From an uncultured Bacilli bacterium (GTDB taxonomy: Bacteria > Bacillota_I > Bacilli_A > RF39 > UBA660), in the NCBI GenBank assembly GCA_944331725.1, contig CALVJE010000010.1, positions 1-16,932 on the forward strand: 16,932 bases of DNA. Direction: 5' to 3'. Every line of letters starts with the position of its first letter. The stretch's first letter is position 1. Below the pieces are notes generated by a model. That model did not search any database and was not told the DNA's origin. It saw only the letters and a program-made list of their open reading frames with translations. The position numbers and the translations under genes were made by a program. Below, one piece after another: positions 5,573-13,817 of this stretch.

Positions 5573-6991
5573 ATGCTTGTAGATGAGATAAAAAAAGCTT
5601 TTGGTAATGCTACTGATTTAATAGTTAGACCTTTTATTATCGATAATAGAGAAATTACTCTTATAATGAGTGAAGTTTTAGGTAGTTCTAGTTATGTTAA
5701 TGATTTTATATTAAGACGTCTTTTAACTATTAAGTTTCAAAGTGATGATATAGGAAGTGAACTTCTTAACTTTATTCCTACTAATAACGGGAAAATATTA
5801 AATACATTAAATGATATGACAGACTATATTTGTATGGGCTTCGCTCTTATAGTCTTTAGTGATACGGAAGCGATCGCCATTGAAGCTCGTGCTACTGTAG
5901 ATAGAGGTATTTCTACTGTTGATAATGAGAGTACTGTAATGGGGAGTAAAGATGCCTTTAATGAAAACTTTAATACTAATGTAGGTCTTATTAGAAGAAG
6001 AATTAGAACTAGTGATTTATATGTTGATGGAATGTTTGTAGGTAAAAGAACAAAAACTAAAATAGGTATTATATATATGAATGGTATTGCAGAAAAGAAA
6101 AATGTTGATACTGTTAAAAATAAACTTAAAAAAATTAATGTTGATGGAATTATTGATACAGGTAATTTAAAGACATATTTAGATACTAAGACTAATTATT
6201 TATTTCCTACTATAACATCAACTGAAAGACCAGATAAAGTAAGTCAAGCTCTTCTTGAAGGTAAGATTGCTATTATCTCAGATAACTCTCCTTTTGTTTT
6301 AATAACCCCAACTTTTTTTATAGATTATCTACATACAAGTGATGATTATTATAGTAAGTCAATAAATGCTTCTTTTATTAGAATAATTAGATTCTTTGCT
6401 TTTCTTATTTCTATATTTATTCCTGCTATCTATATTGCTTTAACCACTCATAATCAAGACTTATTACCCTTATCTTTATTCTTAAACTTTGCTGAACAAA
6501 GAAGTAGTGTTCCTTTCTCTGCTTTAATAGAAGCCTTATTTATGAGTATATCATTTGAAATACTAAGAGAAAGTGATATTAGAAAACCATCTAGTATGGG
6601 TACATCAGTATCAATACTTGGAGGCTTAATATTAGGAGATGCTGCAGTCGCCGCCGGTATTATCTCCCCTATTATGATTATTGTAATATCTATATCTGCT
6701 ATATCAGGACTTGCCTTTTCATCAATTGAAATGATTAATGCCCTTAGGTGGTGGCGTTTTATAATGATGTTTCTAGCTATGTTCTTTGGACTATTTGGTA
6801 TCTTTATAGGCTTTATCATTCTTCTAGCATCCCTTGTTACAACAACAAGTCTAAATGTTCCATATCTTTCTCCATTCTCACCTTTTATAAAAGGAGAATT
6901 AAAAGACTCTATTATTAAAGGAGAACATAAAAAGATTAGAAAAAGAAATCCCCTACTTACTAAAAACATTATAAGGGAGACTAAATTATGA
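5573..6991 (+). CDS. Spore germination receptor subunit A (GerA family)
   Basis: This is the A subunit of a germinant receptor, which sits in the inner membrane of the spore and helps to sense nutrients. The 472-residue length is close to the family norm. The soluble N-terminal half has the family pattern ESTVMGSKDAFNENF followed by NVGLIRRRIR (about 119-145), then ERPD (218-221) and GKIAIISDNSPFVLITP (230-246). The membrane half (about 270-425) has four to five helices and the SSVPFSALIEALFMSISFEI and VPYLSPFSPF motifs. The ATG at 5573 follows GAGGTGAAGTT. Upstream TTG codons in frame are less likely starts. Its stop overlaps the next gene by ATGA. TATAAT at 5516-5521 could be a -10 box, but its -35 is poor. 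I see no clear sigma-G motif. Confidence 0.93.
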   Translation: MLVDEIKKAFGNATDLIVRPFIIDNREITLIMSEVLGSSSYVNDFILRRLLTIKFQSDDIGSELLNFIPTNNGKILNTLNDMTDYICMGFALIVFSDTEAIAIEARATVDRGISTVDNESTVMGSKDAFNENFNTNVGLIRRRIRTSDLYVDGMFVGKRTKTKIGIIYMNGIAEKKNVDTVKNKLKKINVDGIIDTGNLKTYLDTKTNYLFPTITSTERPDKVSQALLEGKIAIISDNSPFVLITPTFFIDYLHTSDDYYSKSINASFIRIIRFFAFLISIFIPAIYIALTTHNQDLLPLSLFLNFAEQRSSVPFSALIEALFMSISFEILRESDIRKPSSMGTSVSILGGLILGDAAVAAGIISPIMIIVISISAISGLAFSSIEMINALRWWRFIMMFLAMFFGLFGIFIGFIILLASLVTTTSLNVPYLSPFSPFIKGELKDSIIKGEHKKIRKRNPLLTKNIIRETKL

Positions 6992-7953
6992 AAAAAATAA
7001 TTATTATTTCTATAATTCTTCTTTTATTCTTAGGACATACTCCTTATTATGATCTAAATGAATTAGCAGTAGTAGATACTATAGGGATTTCTTTTAATAA
7101 TAATAAATATAATCTTTATTTAAATATAGTAAATGAAGATAATAAAACTTATAAAATAACAGGAGATAGCCTAGGAGAAGTATTTTTAAAAGGAGAATCT
7201 ATAAATAATAAGAGAACTTACTATAAACATTTAAGTGTTATTATATTTGATACTAATGTATTAAAAGATAATAAATTATTTACTTTCTTAAAAGATGAAT
7301 TTACTACTATAGATTATCTAACTTTATCTACTAATAATTTAGATAATTTATTTACTAAATATCATAAAAGTAATGATTATAAGAGTTTTATTACTAAAGA
7401 AAGAGACTTAGAAGGAACTATTGTTAATATTACTTTTAAAGATTTATTAAGTACTTCTTTAGATAATAATAAATCATCATCTCTTCCTTTAATTGATATT
7501 AATAATGATAAATTAATAAGTAAAGGTAGTTATATAATAGATAAAAATTATATTCTTAATAAAGATTTAACTAAAGCTTATTATTTATTAAATAATAAAG
7601 TAAGTTCTTATAACGAAAAAATAAAAATAGATGATAATTATCTTGAAGCATCTTTATATGATTTAAAAACTACTATTAAATATAATAATAATAAATTAGA
7701 AATAAAAGTAACAGGTAAAGTAGATAGTCCTGATACTCTTAATTTATCTAAAGTAAAAAATAAAATTAAGAAGAAATTACTAACAGATATTAAAGATATA
7801 ATTAATTTAGAAATTAAAGATGATATAAAGATAACTAATATAAGTAATACTATTTATTTAAAAGAAAGAGATAATTTAAATAATAGTTATAAAAATAGTA
7901 AAAAAGAGATTATTATTGATTTAAAAACAGAAAGGAGAAATAACTATGATTAA
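6988..7953 (+). CDS. Ger(x)C-family germination protein without a lipobox
   Basis: This is the C subunit of the receptor, recognised from its operon position and from ELAVVDTIGISFNNNKYNLYLNIV (residues about 25-48). That segment matches the family's WDxxEL...AxVxAiGID start. Domain 1 follows, and the C-terminal third (NYLEASLYDLKTTIKYNNN onward) resembles the usual last domain. Family members are lipoproteins with a cysteine just before that motif. Here the hydrophobic stretch (3-15) runs into LGHTPYYDLNEL, and the whole protein contains no cysteine. It may be held by an uncleaved N-terminal helix. At 321 residues it is shorter than the usual 370-400. It overlaps gerA by 4 nt and gerB by 8 nt. 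The AT-rich sequence gives many Asn and Lys residues. Confidence 0.82.
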   Translation: MKKIIIISIILLLFLGHTPYYDLNELAVVDTIGISFNNNKYNLYLNIVNEDNKTYKITGDSLGEVFLKGESINNKRTYYKHLSVIIFDTNVLKDNKLFTFLKDEFTTIDYLTLSTNNLDNLFTKYHKSNDYKSFITKERDLEGTIVNITFKDLLSTSLDNNKSSSLPLIDINNDKLISKGSYIIDKNYILNKDLTKAYYLLNNKVSSYNEKIKIDDNYLEASLYDLKTTIKYNNNKLEIKVTGKVDSPDTLNLSKVKNKIKKKLLTDIKDIINLEIKDDIKITNISNTIYLKERDNLNNSYKNSKKEIIIDLKTERRNNYD

Positions 7954-8818
7954 TAAAAAGATAGGTCTTTTACAAATATCTACTCTTACCTTTTTTCTAA
8001 CAATTACATCATTTATTCTCTTTTCATCTAATATTATTAAAATTAGTAAAAATGATACTATTATAAGTATAATTATAGGTAGTATTCTATCTTTACTTAT
8101 TTTTAAATTTATCTTATTATTAAGAAAAAAAAATAAAATAACAAATAAATTAAATAAAACTTTTATTACAGTTATATTAACTACATTTTTTATCTATCTT
8201 TTAATTAATGTTACTAATTTTATTAAAGTAAGTTTTCTAAGTGATGGTAATTTCTATAGTATAATAATTCTAATTTTTTTAACTACTCTTATTATCTCTA
8301 ATCAAGGTTATAAAGAAGTAGCAAGCCTATCTCTTATCTTAAGTTTTATCTTTATACCACTATTTATAATAAATATCTATGGTAGTACTAAATCATTAGA
8401 TTTAACTTATCTTACTCCTATTTTCACTAATAATATAATAGATATTATAAAGTCATCTTTATTATTTACATTTTATATAACAATACCTTTATTACTACTA
8501 TTATTTATTCCTTATAATGAAATAGATAATGAAAAAAAACAAGATAAATATTTATATCTTGCTTTTAGTATTGGAATACTTACTATTATTATAGATTATT
8601 TATTATTATATTTCTCTTGTAATATAGAAATCATTACAAGTTACAAATATCCTTTTATGTTAGTAATAAATAGTCTTTCTAGTTTTCTTATTTTTAATAG
8701 ATTCTCTTATATAATAAGTTTTTATTTACTATTTTCTCCATTCATTACTTTATCTTTAATATTAACTATTATTAGGCAGTTAGGGTTGAACAAGTATATC
8801 CTAAAGATTCAAGATTAG
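7946..8818 (+). CDS. Spore germination permease-like subunit B (GerB family), short
   Basis: This is the B subunit, an APC-superfamily membrane protein that forms the germinant-binding or channel part of the receptor. The 290 residues hold eight to nine hydrophobic helices. The first, KKIGLLQISTLTFFLTITSF, matches the family start. The usual length is about 360 residues and ten helices. The protein ends RQLGLNKYILKIQD, where relatives enter their last two helices, so the C-terminal part is missing. The last 47 nt overlap the end of a convergent gene. The ATG at 7946 follows AAAGGAGAAATAACT and lies inside gerC. Whether a nine-helix version works is unknown. It may be a lineage feature or the start of decay. 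Confidence 0.85.
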   Translation: MINKKIGLLQISTLTFFLTITSFILFSSNIIKISKNDTIISIIIGSILSLLIFKFILLLRKKNKITNKLNKTFITVILTTFFIYLLINVTNFIKVSFLSDGNFYSIIILIFLTTLIISNQGYKEVASLSLILSFIFIPLFIINIYGSTKSLDLTYLTPIFTNNIIDIIKSSLLFTFYITIPLLLLLFIPYNEIDNEKKQDKYLYLAFSIGILTIIIDYLLLYFSCNIEIITSYKYPFMLVINSLSSFLIFNRFSYIISFYLLFSPFITLSLILTIIRQLGLNKYILKIQD

Positions 8819-9284
8819 ATTGTTGTAAATCTATTGGTTGAAAGAAATTATCAAGAGATGTATTATCAGGATTAGCTTCCTTCAACTCTTTAGTTAATAT
8901 AAGTCTAGTCTGTGTATCAGTAGATTGATCTTCAACAAGTCCACTACTTCTAATTGTATTAATCTCATTCATAACTGGATCTTCTGTGATAGAAGGATCT
9001 AATATTTCAGGTAAATTATACATAAAAGTAACTTTAGTTAATTCATCATTAGTATAATTACTACTAATAGTTACATTATATATCATTGTACCAACAGGAA
9101 CTTCCCTATTACAATTTAATGCTGTTACACTTTGAACAGTGGCATTAGAACCATTATTAATATTGTCTTCACTTTCTTTAAAAACAATTCTACAAATTGG
9201 TGGAAGAGCGATTAAAACAATAAATACTACAATTAATAAATAAATAAAAATATTAACAATAGAACTTTCTTTTTTATCCTTCAT
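8772..9284 (-). CDS. Membrane-anchored extracytoplasmic protein of unknown function
   Basis: I do not recognise this family. The 170-residue protein has a charged N-terminus, a hydrophobic helix (about 11-33) and then an outside domain rich in Asn, Thr and Ser. Two cysteines at the two ends of that domain (Cys58 in LNCNREV and Cys166 in GYTCSTL) could form a disulphide. The N-terminal helix lacks a lipobox. The domain has strand-like segments (GTMIYNVTISSNY, KVTFMYNLPEI). The ATG at 9284 lies inside the preceding gene, which it overlaps by 11 nt, so the two are coexpressed and may form a complex. Its last 47 nt run antisense to the end of gerB. Confidence 0.75.
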   Translation of the reverse strand: MKDKKESSIVNIFIYLLIVVFIVLIALPPICRIVFKESEDNINNGSNATVQSVTALNCNREVPVGTMIYNVTISSNYTNDELTKVTFMYNLPEILDPSITEDPVMNEINTIRSSGLVEDQSTDTQTRLILTKELKEANPDNTSLDNFFQPIDLQQSNLESLGYTCSTLTA

Positions 9285-9705
9285 TAGTATCTTCCTCCTC
9301 TATTTGTTCATTAGCACTTTCTTCATCTAATTTTTCTTTTCTTTTTATATTTACAATAAATTTTCTAATATAAACTATTAAAAAGATAAGAGGTATAATA
9401 GGAAATACCATAAAGAAATAATAAAGAAAAGCATTTTCTTCTATAGCATTTAAATCTCTAACAGTCCTTGTAAAAGAAAGAGCAAAGCCAATAGATACAG
9501 ATAGAAGAATAGCAGTAACTAATACTCCTAAAACATTAGTCCAATAATTAATAGAATAATTAGTTTGATTAATATCTTTATCTTTTCTTAAGGCACTATA
9601 AATCTTAGTACCTACAAAAAACAAAAGTAAAATAACCGTTAATGGTAAAATTACATAAAATAATAATACTCTAAAATTCTCTTCACTATAAACTGCCTTA
9701 TTCAC
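9274..9705 (-). CDS. Three-helix membrane protein of unknown function
   Basis: This gene encodes about 143 residues with three membrane helices (about 12-34, 56-81 and 94-112, counted from the chosen start) and an acidic cytoplasmic tail (EKLDEESANEQIEEEDTNEG). I do not recognise the family. The frame opens with GTG codons. I prefer the GTG at 9705, because AGGTGG (9714-9719) lies eight bases before it, whereas the GTG at 9717 falls inside that site. A good promoter lies just upstream. It overlaps the next gene by 11 nt. Together they form a two-gene unit unrelated in sequence to the ger operon that it faces. Confidence 0.7.
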   Translation of the reverse strand: MNKAVYSEENFRVLLFYVILPLTVILLLFFVGTKIYSALRKDKDINQTNYSINYWTNVLGVLVTAILLSVSIGFALSFTRTVRDLNAIEENAFLYYFFMVFPIIPLIFLIVYIRKFIVNIKRKEKLDEESANEQIEEEDTNEG

Positions 9706-9725
9706 AATAACCACCACCTATTATA

Positions 9726-9754
9726 ATAATAACATAAGTTGTGCTTTCATTCAA
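9726..9754 (-). promoter_or_regulatory. Promoter of the two membrane-protein genes
   Basis: On the minus strand TTGAAT (9749-9754), a 17-nt spacer and TATTAT (9726-9731) lie 20 nt upstream of the GTG start at 9705. The spacing and match are good for sigma-A. Confidence 0.6.
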
Positions 9755-9775
9755 CAAAACTAATTTAAAAAAATT

Positions 9776-10240
9776 TTATTTACAGATTATATTTTCTAAT
9801 TCTAATAAATATCTTTTTTTCTCTTCTCCTCCTACAAAACCACCAATATCATCAAGAGAATTAATTATTCTATGACTTGGTAAAAGAATAGGAAAAGAAC
9901 TATTATCTAAAACTTTCTTAACAGGGGAAATAATTTCTTCATCACCTAATTCCTTGGCTACTTCTTTATATGTCATATATTGTCCATAAGGAATATGGCA
10001 TACTATTTCCATAACTCTTCTTTCTAAGCCAGATATTAAATAATTATAAAATGAAAATGACTTAAGTTCACCTTTAAAATAAGATTCTATCTCATTTTTT
10101 ATTCTAATACTTAAATCATTTTCTATATGTTCTTCTATTTCATCAACAAAAGTAATAGAAATTATATCATAATCACTTGTATTTATTCTAATAATTCCAA
10201 TAGGGCTTTCATAAAAAGAAAGATAACTAACGTGTCTCAT
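9776..10240 (-). CDS. Alkyltransferase-like protein (MGMT/Ogt fold, active-site Cys replaced by Ser)
   Basis: The 154-residue protein has the two-domain layout of O6-alkylguanine-DNA alkyltransferases. A degenerate N-terminal domain (1-65) is followed by the DNA-binding helix-turn-helix (VMEIVCHIPYGQYMTYKEVAKELG, 76-99). The active-site segment is PILLPSHRII (117-126), then GGFVGGEEKKRYLLELE. True repair enzymes have PCHRV there, and the cysteine takes up the alkyl group. Here it is Ser122, so the protein cannot act by that route. By my hand alignment the arginine finger and the Asn hinge are also replaced by Ser. Alkyltransferase-like proteins with Trp or Ala at this site bind damaged bases and hand them to nucleotide excision repair, which is a possible role. 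The ATG at 10240 follows TTAAGGAGTAG and lies 9 nt after the TVP38-like gene. Confidence 0.85.
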   Translation of the reverse strand: MRHVSYLSFYESPIGIIRINTSDYDIISITFVDEIEEHIENDLSIRIKNEIESYFKGELKSFSFYNYLISGLERRVMEIVCHIPYGQYMTYKEVAKELGDEEIISPVKKVLDNSSFPILLPSHRIINSLDDIGGFVGGEEKKRYLLELENIICK

Positions 10241-10249
10241 AACTACTCC

Positions 10250-10825
10250 TTAAAATAAATTTGTAAATAAACTATAAAATATTAATGTAAATGGCTTACC
10301 TATTAATATTATAAATAAAAATCTTAAAAAGGTCAAACCACTAATACCAGCGATATAACAAAGTAAATCATCAGGTGCCCCTGGTAAAAATATCCCCAAG
10401 AAAAATATCTTTTCAAATTTTTTTGTTCTAACATACCCTAAATATTTATCTACAGTTTCTTTTTGAAATAATTTATTTATTAAAGGAAGTCCAAAATTCC
10501 TAGAAAGAAAAAAAGAAACAATACTACCTAAAGTTAAACCTACATAATTATAGATAAATCCTTCTATAGGTCCAAAAGCAAGAACACCTACAAGACAAGA
10601 AGCACCACCTGGTATTACAGGAAATACTACTTGAACAATTTGAATTAATAAAAATATTAAAGGAGCGATTAGACCATAGCTTTTAATTCTTTTTAATAAC
10701 AAATCAGAATCATTTAATAAATTCATTTTTAATGCATAAATAATAAAAGCTACTAAAAGAATGGTAACTATAACTGTTATAATTGTCATAACTTTTTTTA
10801 AGGTTGTATCATTTTCTTTAGTCAT
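10250..10825 (-). CDS. TVP38/TMEM64 (DedA/VTT-type) membrane protein
   Basis: The 191-residue membrane protein has an N-terminal helix (about 12-34) and a VTT domain. In that domain the conserved FPVIPGGASCLVGVLAFGPIEG (68-89) is followed by NYVGLTLGSIVSFFLSRNFG (93-112), and later by FLGIFLPGAPDDLLCYIAGISGL. The family, which includes DedA proteins, has been linked to lipid flipping across membranes (undecaprenyl phosphate or phospholipids). The substrate here is unknown. AAGGAGG lies upstream of the ATG at 10825. The gene is 48 nt downstream of the MYG1-family gene and 9 nt upstream of the alkyltransferase-like gene, in the same direction as the glycosyltransferase. Confidence 0.9.
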   Translation of the reverse strand: MTKENDTTLKKVMTIITVIVTILLVAFIIYALKMNLLNDSDLLLKRIKSYGLIAPLIFLLIQIVQVVFPVIPGGASCLVGVLAFGPIEGFIYNYVGLTLGSIVSFFLSRNFGLPLINKLFQKETVDKYLGYVRTKKFEKIFFLGIFLPGAPDDLLCYIAGISGLTFLRFLFIILIGKPFTLIFYSLFTNLF

Positions 10826-10873
10826 ATAATTCCTCCTTCTAATATTTTAACCATTTCTAGATTATTAATTACA

Positions 10874-11785
10874 TTAATTTAATTCATTTTTATCTATTGT
10901 AATTTCTGCTAATTTTAAAGCTGCTTCAAGAGTATCTGCTGTTAAAATAAAACGATTAATATGGCAAAAACTTGCTCCTTTAACACCAGTTACTTCTTCT
11001 AACTCTTTATTAAAAACTCCACCCCAATCTTTAGGAAAATATACTCTACTTGTTTTATCAGTAGTACTAATAGGAACAGTTTTAACAGCATAACCTCCTC
11101 TATTAGATGGATAAACCACTAGTTTTATTTTATCATATTTACTACTACTTAGAATAGTCTCTTCATAAGGTAAAAATTCATCAAGTACTAAAATATGATC
11201 TTTACAATGTTCTAAAAGACTTTTAACTCTTATAGAAGCCATAACTTTACCATTAATATTTTTTATTTCATAAACAATAATAGTTTTAGCAATCTCTACG
11301 GCTTTTATAAAATTATCATTAATGGAATCTTCACTTAAATAACTAGGATTAAAAAGTTTAATAACATCACTAATTGTCTTAACTTTATAATTAGATTCAA
11401 ATTTAGGAAATATTCCATTATCAATAGCATCTATTCCTTCTACTAAATCTTTTACAAAGTAATTAAAAATTTCTTCTTTCTTTTCTAAACCTAATTTTTC
11501 TAAATATTTAAGACCTAACTCTTCAAATAAAAGACCAAAAGATGAATATTTAATACCATTATCTCTAACTTTTACATCTATTTGATGGTGATCAAATTTA
11601 CCTTTACCAATATCATAGATAATAACATCATCTTTTACATTATTAGGTATTTCAGTAACTCTAATCAAAGGAACATCTTCAAAATAAAGATCTAAAAAAG
11701 CTGTTGCAAAAACTTCATCAGCGTGTATTGTTCCACTATGAGTAATAAATTTAGCTTTAGTTATATCATCTACTATTCTTACCAT
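10874..11785 (-). CDS. MYG1-family (UPF0160) DHH-like phosphoesterase or nuclease
   Basis: This 303-residue protein shows all motifs of the MYG1 family: THSGTIHADEV (15-25, with His16, His21 and Asp23), DIGKGKFDHHQ (58-68), SSFGLL (81-86) and EGIDAIDNG (116-124). These resemble the metal-binding DHH motifs of RecJ-type and pyrophosphatase enzymes. Eukaryotic MYG1 is reported to be a 3'-5' RNA exonuclease. The bacterial role is not established. The C-terminal part ends with KGASFCHINRFILTADTLEAALKLA, as in relatives. The ATG at 11785 follows GGAGGAATTAAATA and lies 20 nt inside the end of the glycosyltransferase gene, so translation is coupled. The protein is cytoplasmic and of full length. 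Confidence 0.9.
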   Translation of the reverse strand: MVRIVDDITKAKFITHSGTIHADEVFATAFLDLYFEDVPLIRVTEIPNNVKDDVIIYDIGKGKFDHHQIDVKVRDNGIKYSSFGLLFEELGLKYLEKLGLEKKEEIFNYFVKDLVEGIDAIDNGIFPKFESNYKVKTISDVIKLFNPSYLSEDSINDNFIKAVEIAKTIIVYEIKNINGKVMASIRVKSLLEHCKDHILVLDEFLPYEETILSSSKYDKIKLVVYPSNRGGYAVKTVPISTTDKTSRVYFPKDWGGVFNKELEEVTGVKGASFCHINRFILTADTLEAALKLAEITIDKNELN

Positions 11786-13028
11786 TATTTAATTCCTCCA
11801 AACTAATATTATCACTATGTTCTATTTTTGCCCATTCTATATCCTTATTTCTTAATGCTAAATACAAACATTTTACATAACTAGCTAGAAATATAGGATT
11901 ATAAAATAATACTTTTACTTTCATTTTTCTATTTAATCTAAGATTATCTTTTTCTTTAATTAATAAAATTCCTGTAAATATAACAAGTACTAAGTATATA
12001 AAAAGAATAATTATAAAAAATTGTGATAGTAAAGAAGTAATTTCTATCTTTATAATAGAATTAGATATAATTCTATAAATTAAATTAGCTAGATATAAAA
12101 TTACACTAATTACAAGGAGTATATATGGTTTAACTCCTACTAAAGTAATATAAACAGATGGATAGTTAGCATCTTTCTTCTTTAGTTTTTCTTTCAATAA
12201 AGGATAATATTTACTTCTAGAGGTAAAATAACCTTTAACCCATCTTATACGTTGTTTAATAGTAACACTATAACTAGTAGGTTGTTCATCAAAATACTTT
12301 GCTTTAGTATTATAAGTTGATGTTAAGTTATTTAAAACAGCATATAAAGATAATTCATAATCTTCAGTTAAACTATTAAAAGGATAACCTCCTAGTTTTT
12401 CTAGTATTTCTCCTTTAATATAAAAACCAGTTCCACTAACTGTTAAAGTTAAATTATGTTTAACTTTATAATTATTAGAAAAAGTATTAATCATAGAAAA
12501 AGTAAGAGAACTTGCTGCAGAATATATATTACTATTACCATTCTTAGTATTTCTATATCCTATACCTATATCATATCCTTTTTTATAACTTTTAATCATT
12601 TCTTTAAAGAAATTACGATCTAAGATATTATCAGCATCGAATATAAAGTACATATCATAATGTTTTTTAGATTTTAATATTTTTTTAACTGCATCATCTA
12701 TAGCATATCCTTTACGTTTTTTAGTTAAATCTTTGCGATAGACTATATTAATATTACGACTTTTAGCGATTTCAACAGTTTTATCTTTTTTACTTTCAAC
12801 TATAATATAAATATCTTTAGGATTAATTTCTATACTCTGTCTTTTAATACTATCAAGTAAATTACTAATAACTAATGATTCATCTCTAGCAGGTATAATA
12901 ATTGCAAAAGATGGATCATTATAATTTCTAGTAAGTTTTATTCTTGAACCTTTTAATGCTACTAAGTATTCTTTTATTAACATATAACTTGCTATAAAGA
13001 TTAATATTAAACATATAAGTGTTATCAT
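11766..13028 (-). CDS. Membrane family 2 glycosyltransferase (processive type)
   Basis: This 420-residue enzyme transfers sugar from a nucleotide sugar on the cytoplasmic face and probably extrudes a glycan. One N-terminal helix (3-25) is followed by the GT-A domain. It has IIIPARDES (43-51), FDADN (130-134), the TED acid/base motif (221-223) and QRIRW (259-263), which is the QxxRW signature of cellulose, hyaluronan and poly-GlcNAc synthases. Two to three helices follow (about 296-320 and 335-357). The polymer cannot be named. I start at the ATG at 13028, where AAAGGAT lies eight bases upstream and the gap to the preceding stop is 1 nt. A longer frame to 13145 would overlap that gene by over 100 nt. 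Confidence 0.88.
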   Translation of the reverse strand: MITLICLILIFIASYMLIKEYLVALKGSRIKLTRNYNDPSFAIIIPARDESLVISNLLDSIKRQSIEINPKDIYIIVESKKDKTVEIAKSRNINIVYRKDLTKKRKGYAIDDAVKKILKSKKHYDMYFIFDADNILDRNFFKEMIKSYKKGYDIGIGYRNTKNGNSNIYSAASSLTFSMINTFSNNYKVKHNLTLTVSGTGFYIKGEILEKLGGYPFNSLTEDYELSLYAVLNNLTSTYNTKAKYFDEQPTSYSVTIKQRIRWVKGYFTSRSKYYPLLKEKLKKKDANYPSVYITLVGVKPYILLVISVILYLANLIYRIISNSIIKIEITSLLSQFFIIILFIYLVLVIFTGILLIKEKDNLRLNRKMKVKVLFYNPIFLASYVKCLYLALRNKDIEWAKIEHSDNISLEELNNGKNSR

Positions 13029-13029
13029 A

Positions 13030-13722
13030 CTACTTATCCTTTCTAACTTTAAATTCCATATTAGGAAAACTTTTAGATAAAACAGTATCAGGATATACTT
13101 TATCATAAAACTCTCCAACTGGTGTAATAGGTTCAATATCTTCACGTCTCATAGCACTTCTAATTAGAGCAGTCCAAGAGACAAACATATCAATAACTAA
13201 AAAGATTAAAAGAATATAAAAGATAATATTACCAATATTAATAGGTATCTTTTCTATTAGTTTTGAAATAAAAGGATAGATATATTTAGCAAAGATTAAT
13301 GTTAGAAGTCCCCAAAAGATCATATAAGGTATAGTAGTTCTACCATTAATATTTAAAAAGTGATTTGAATAATCCCAAGAAGTTGTATGAGTAAATATTT
13401 CTTGTAAAAGACTAATGATATATTCAAAAGCTCCTCCTAGTAAAGAGCCATAGATAAAAGTTTTTAATTTAGAATAATTAGGACGTACTAAAAAATAGAC
13501 AATTAAAACTGCACCAGCACCGTATATAGGACTAAAAGGTCCATAGATTACTCCCCTTCTTAACTCCCAAACAATATCTCCTGTTGCCATATAAACTTTA
13601 ACAAGATTAAGTATTTGTTCATAAAGGGCTCCAAAGATAGAACCAATAACAAAGATAAGAAATAATTTTTTACCACAGTATCCTTCGGCAAATACTTGTT
13701 TATTAATTTTTTTACTACTCAT
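13030..13722 (-). CDS. CmpB-like putative ABC transporter permease (type IV)
   Basis: This 230-residue protein has five to six membrane helices. It matches the small CmpB-like family in RRGVIYGPFSPIYGAGAV (55-72), the SLLGGAFEYIISLLQE block (93-108) and TTSWDYSNHFLNINGRTTIP (113-132). Members are annotated as putative ABC permeases, but the function is unproven and no ATPase is adjacent. The cytoplasmic tail (about 195-230) is charged. The ATG at 13722 follows AAAGGGG. A promoter lies just upstream, so it is the first gene of the operon with the glycosyltransferase 1 nt away. This context suggests a role at the cell envelope, by inference only. Confidence 0.85.
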   Translation of the reverse strand: MSSKKINKQVFAEGYCGKKLFLIFVIGSIFGALYEQILNLVKVYMATGDIVWELRRGVIYGPFSPIYGAGAVLIVYFLVRPNYSKLKTFIYGSLLGGAFEYIISLLQEIFTHTTSWDYSNHFLNINGRTTIPYMIFWGLLTLIFAKYIYPFISKLIEKIPINIGNIIFYILLIFLVIDMFVSWTALIRSAMRREDIEPITPVGEFYDKVYPDTVLSKSFPNMEFKVRKDK

Positions 13723-13747
13723 AACTACTACCCCTTTGTTGTGTGTT

Positions 13748-13776
13748 ATTTTACCATATATTATGTAAAATTACAA
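13748..13776 (-). promoter_or_regulatory. Promoter of the CmpB-GT2-MYG1-TVP38-ATL operon
   Basis: On the minus strand TTGTAA (13771-13776), a 17-nt spacer and TAAAAT (13748-13753) lie 25 nt before the ATG at 13722. It sits immediately after the terminator of the dehydrogenase gene. Confidence 0.6.
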
Positions 13777-13777
13777 G

Positions 13778-13805
13778 AAAAAGCAACTAAGTATTGGTTG
13801 CTTTT
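13778..13805 (-). terminator. Terminator of the dehydrogenase gene
   Basis: AAAAGCAAC (13779-13787) and GTTGCTTTT (13797-13805) form a 9-bp stem with a 9-nt loop. On the minus strand it ends in five T residues. It lies 12 nt after the dehydrogenase stop and separates it from the next operon. Confidence 0.8.
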
Positions 13806-13817
13806 AGAAAATATAAG

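Noticed and set aside
6454..6969. 171-codon minus-strand frame opposite the membrane half of gerA
   Set aside because: It is the antisense shadow of a clear GerA coding region, with no family motifs of its own.
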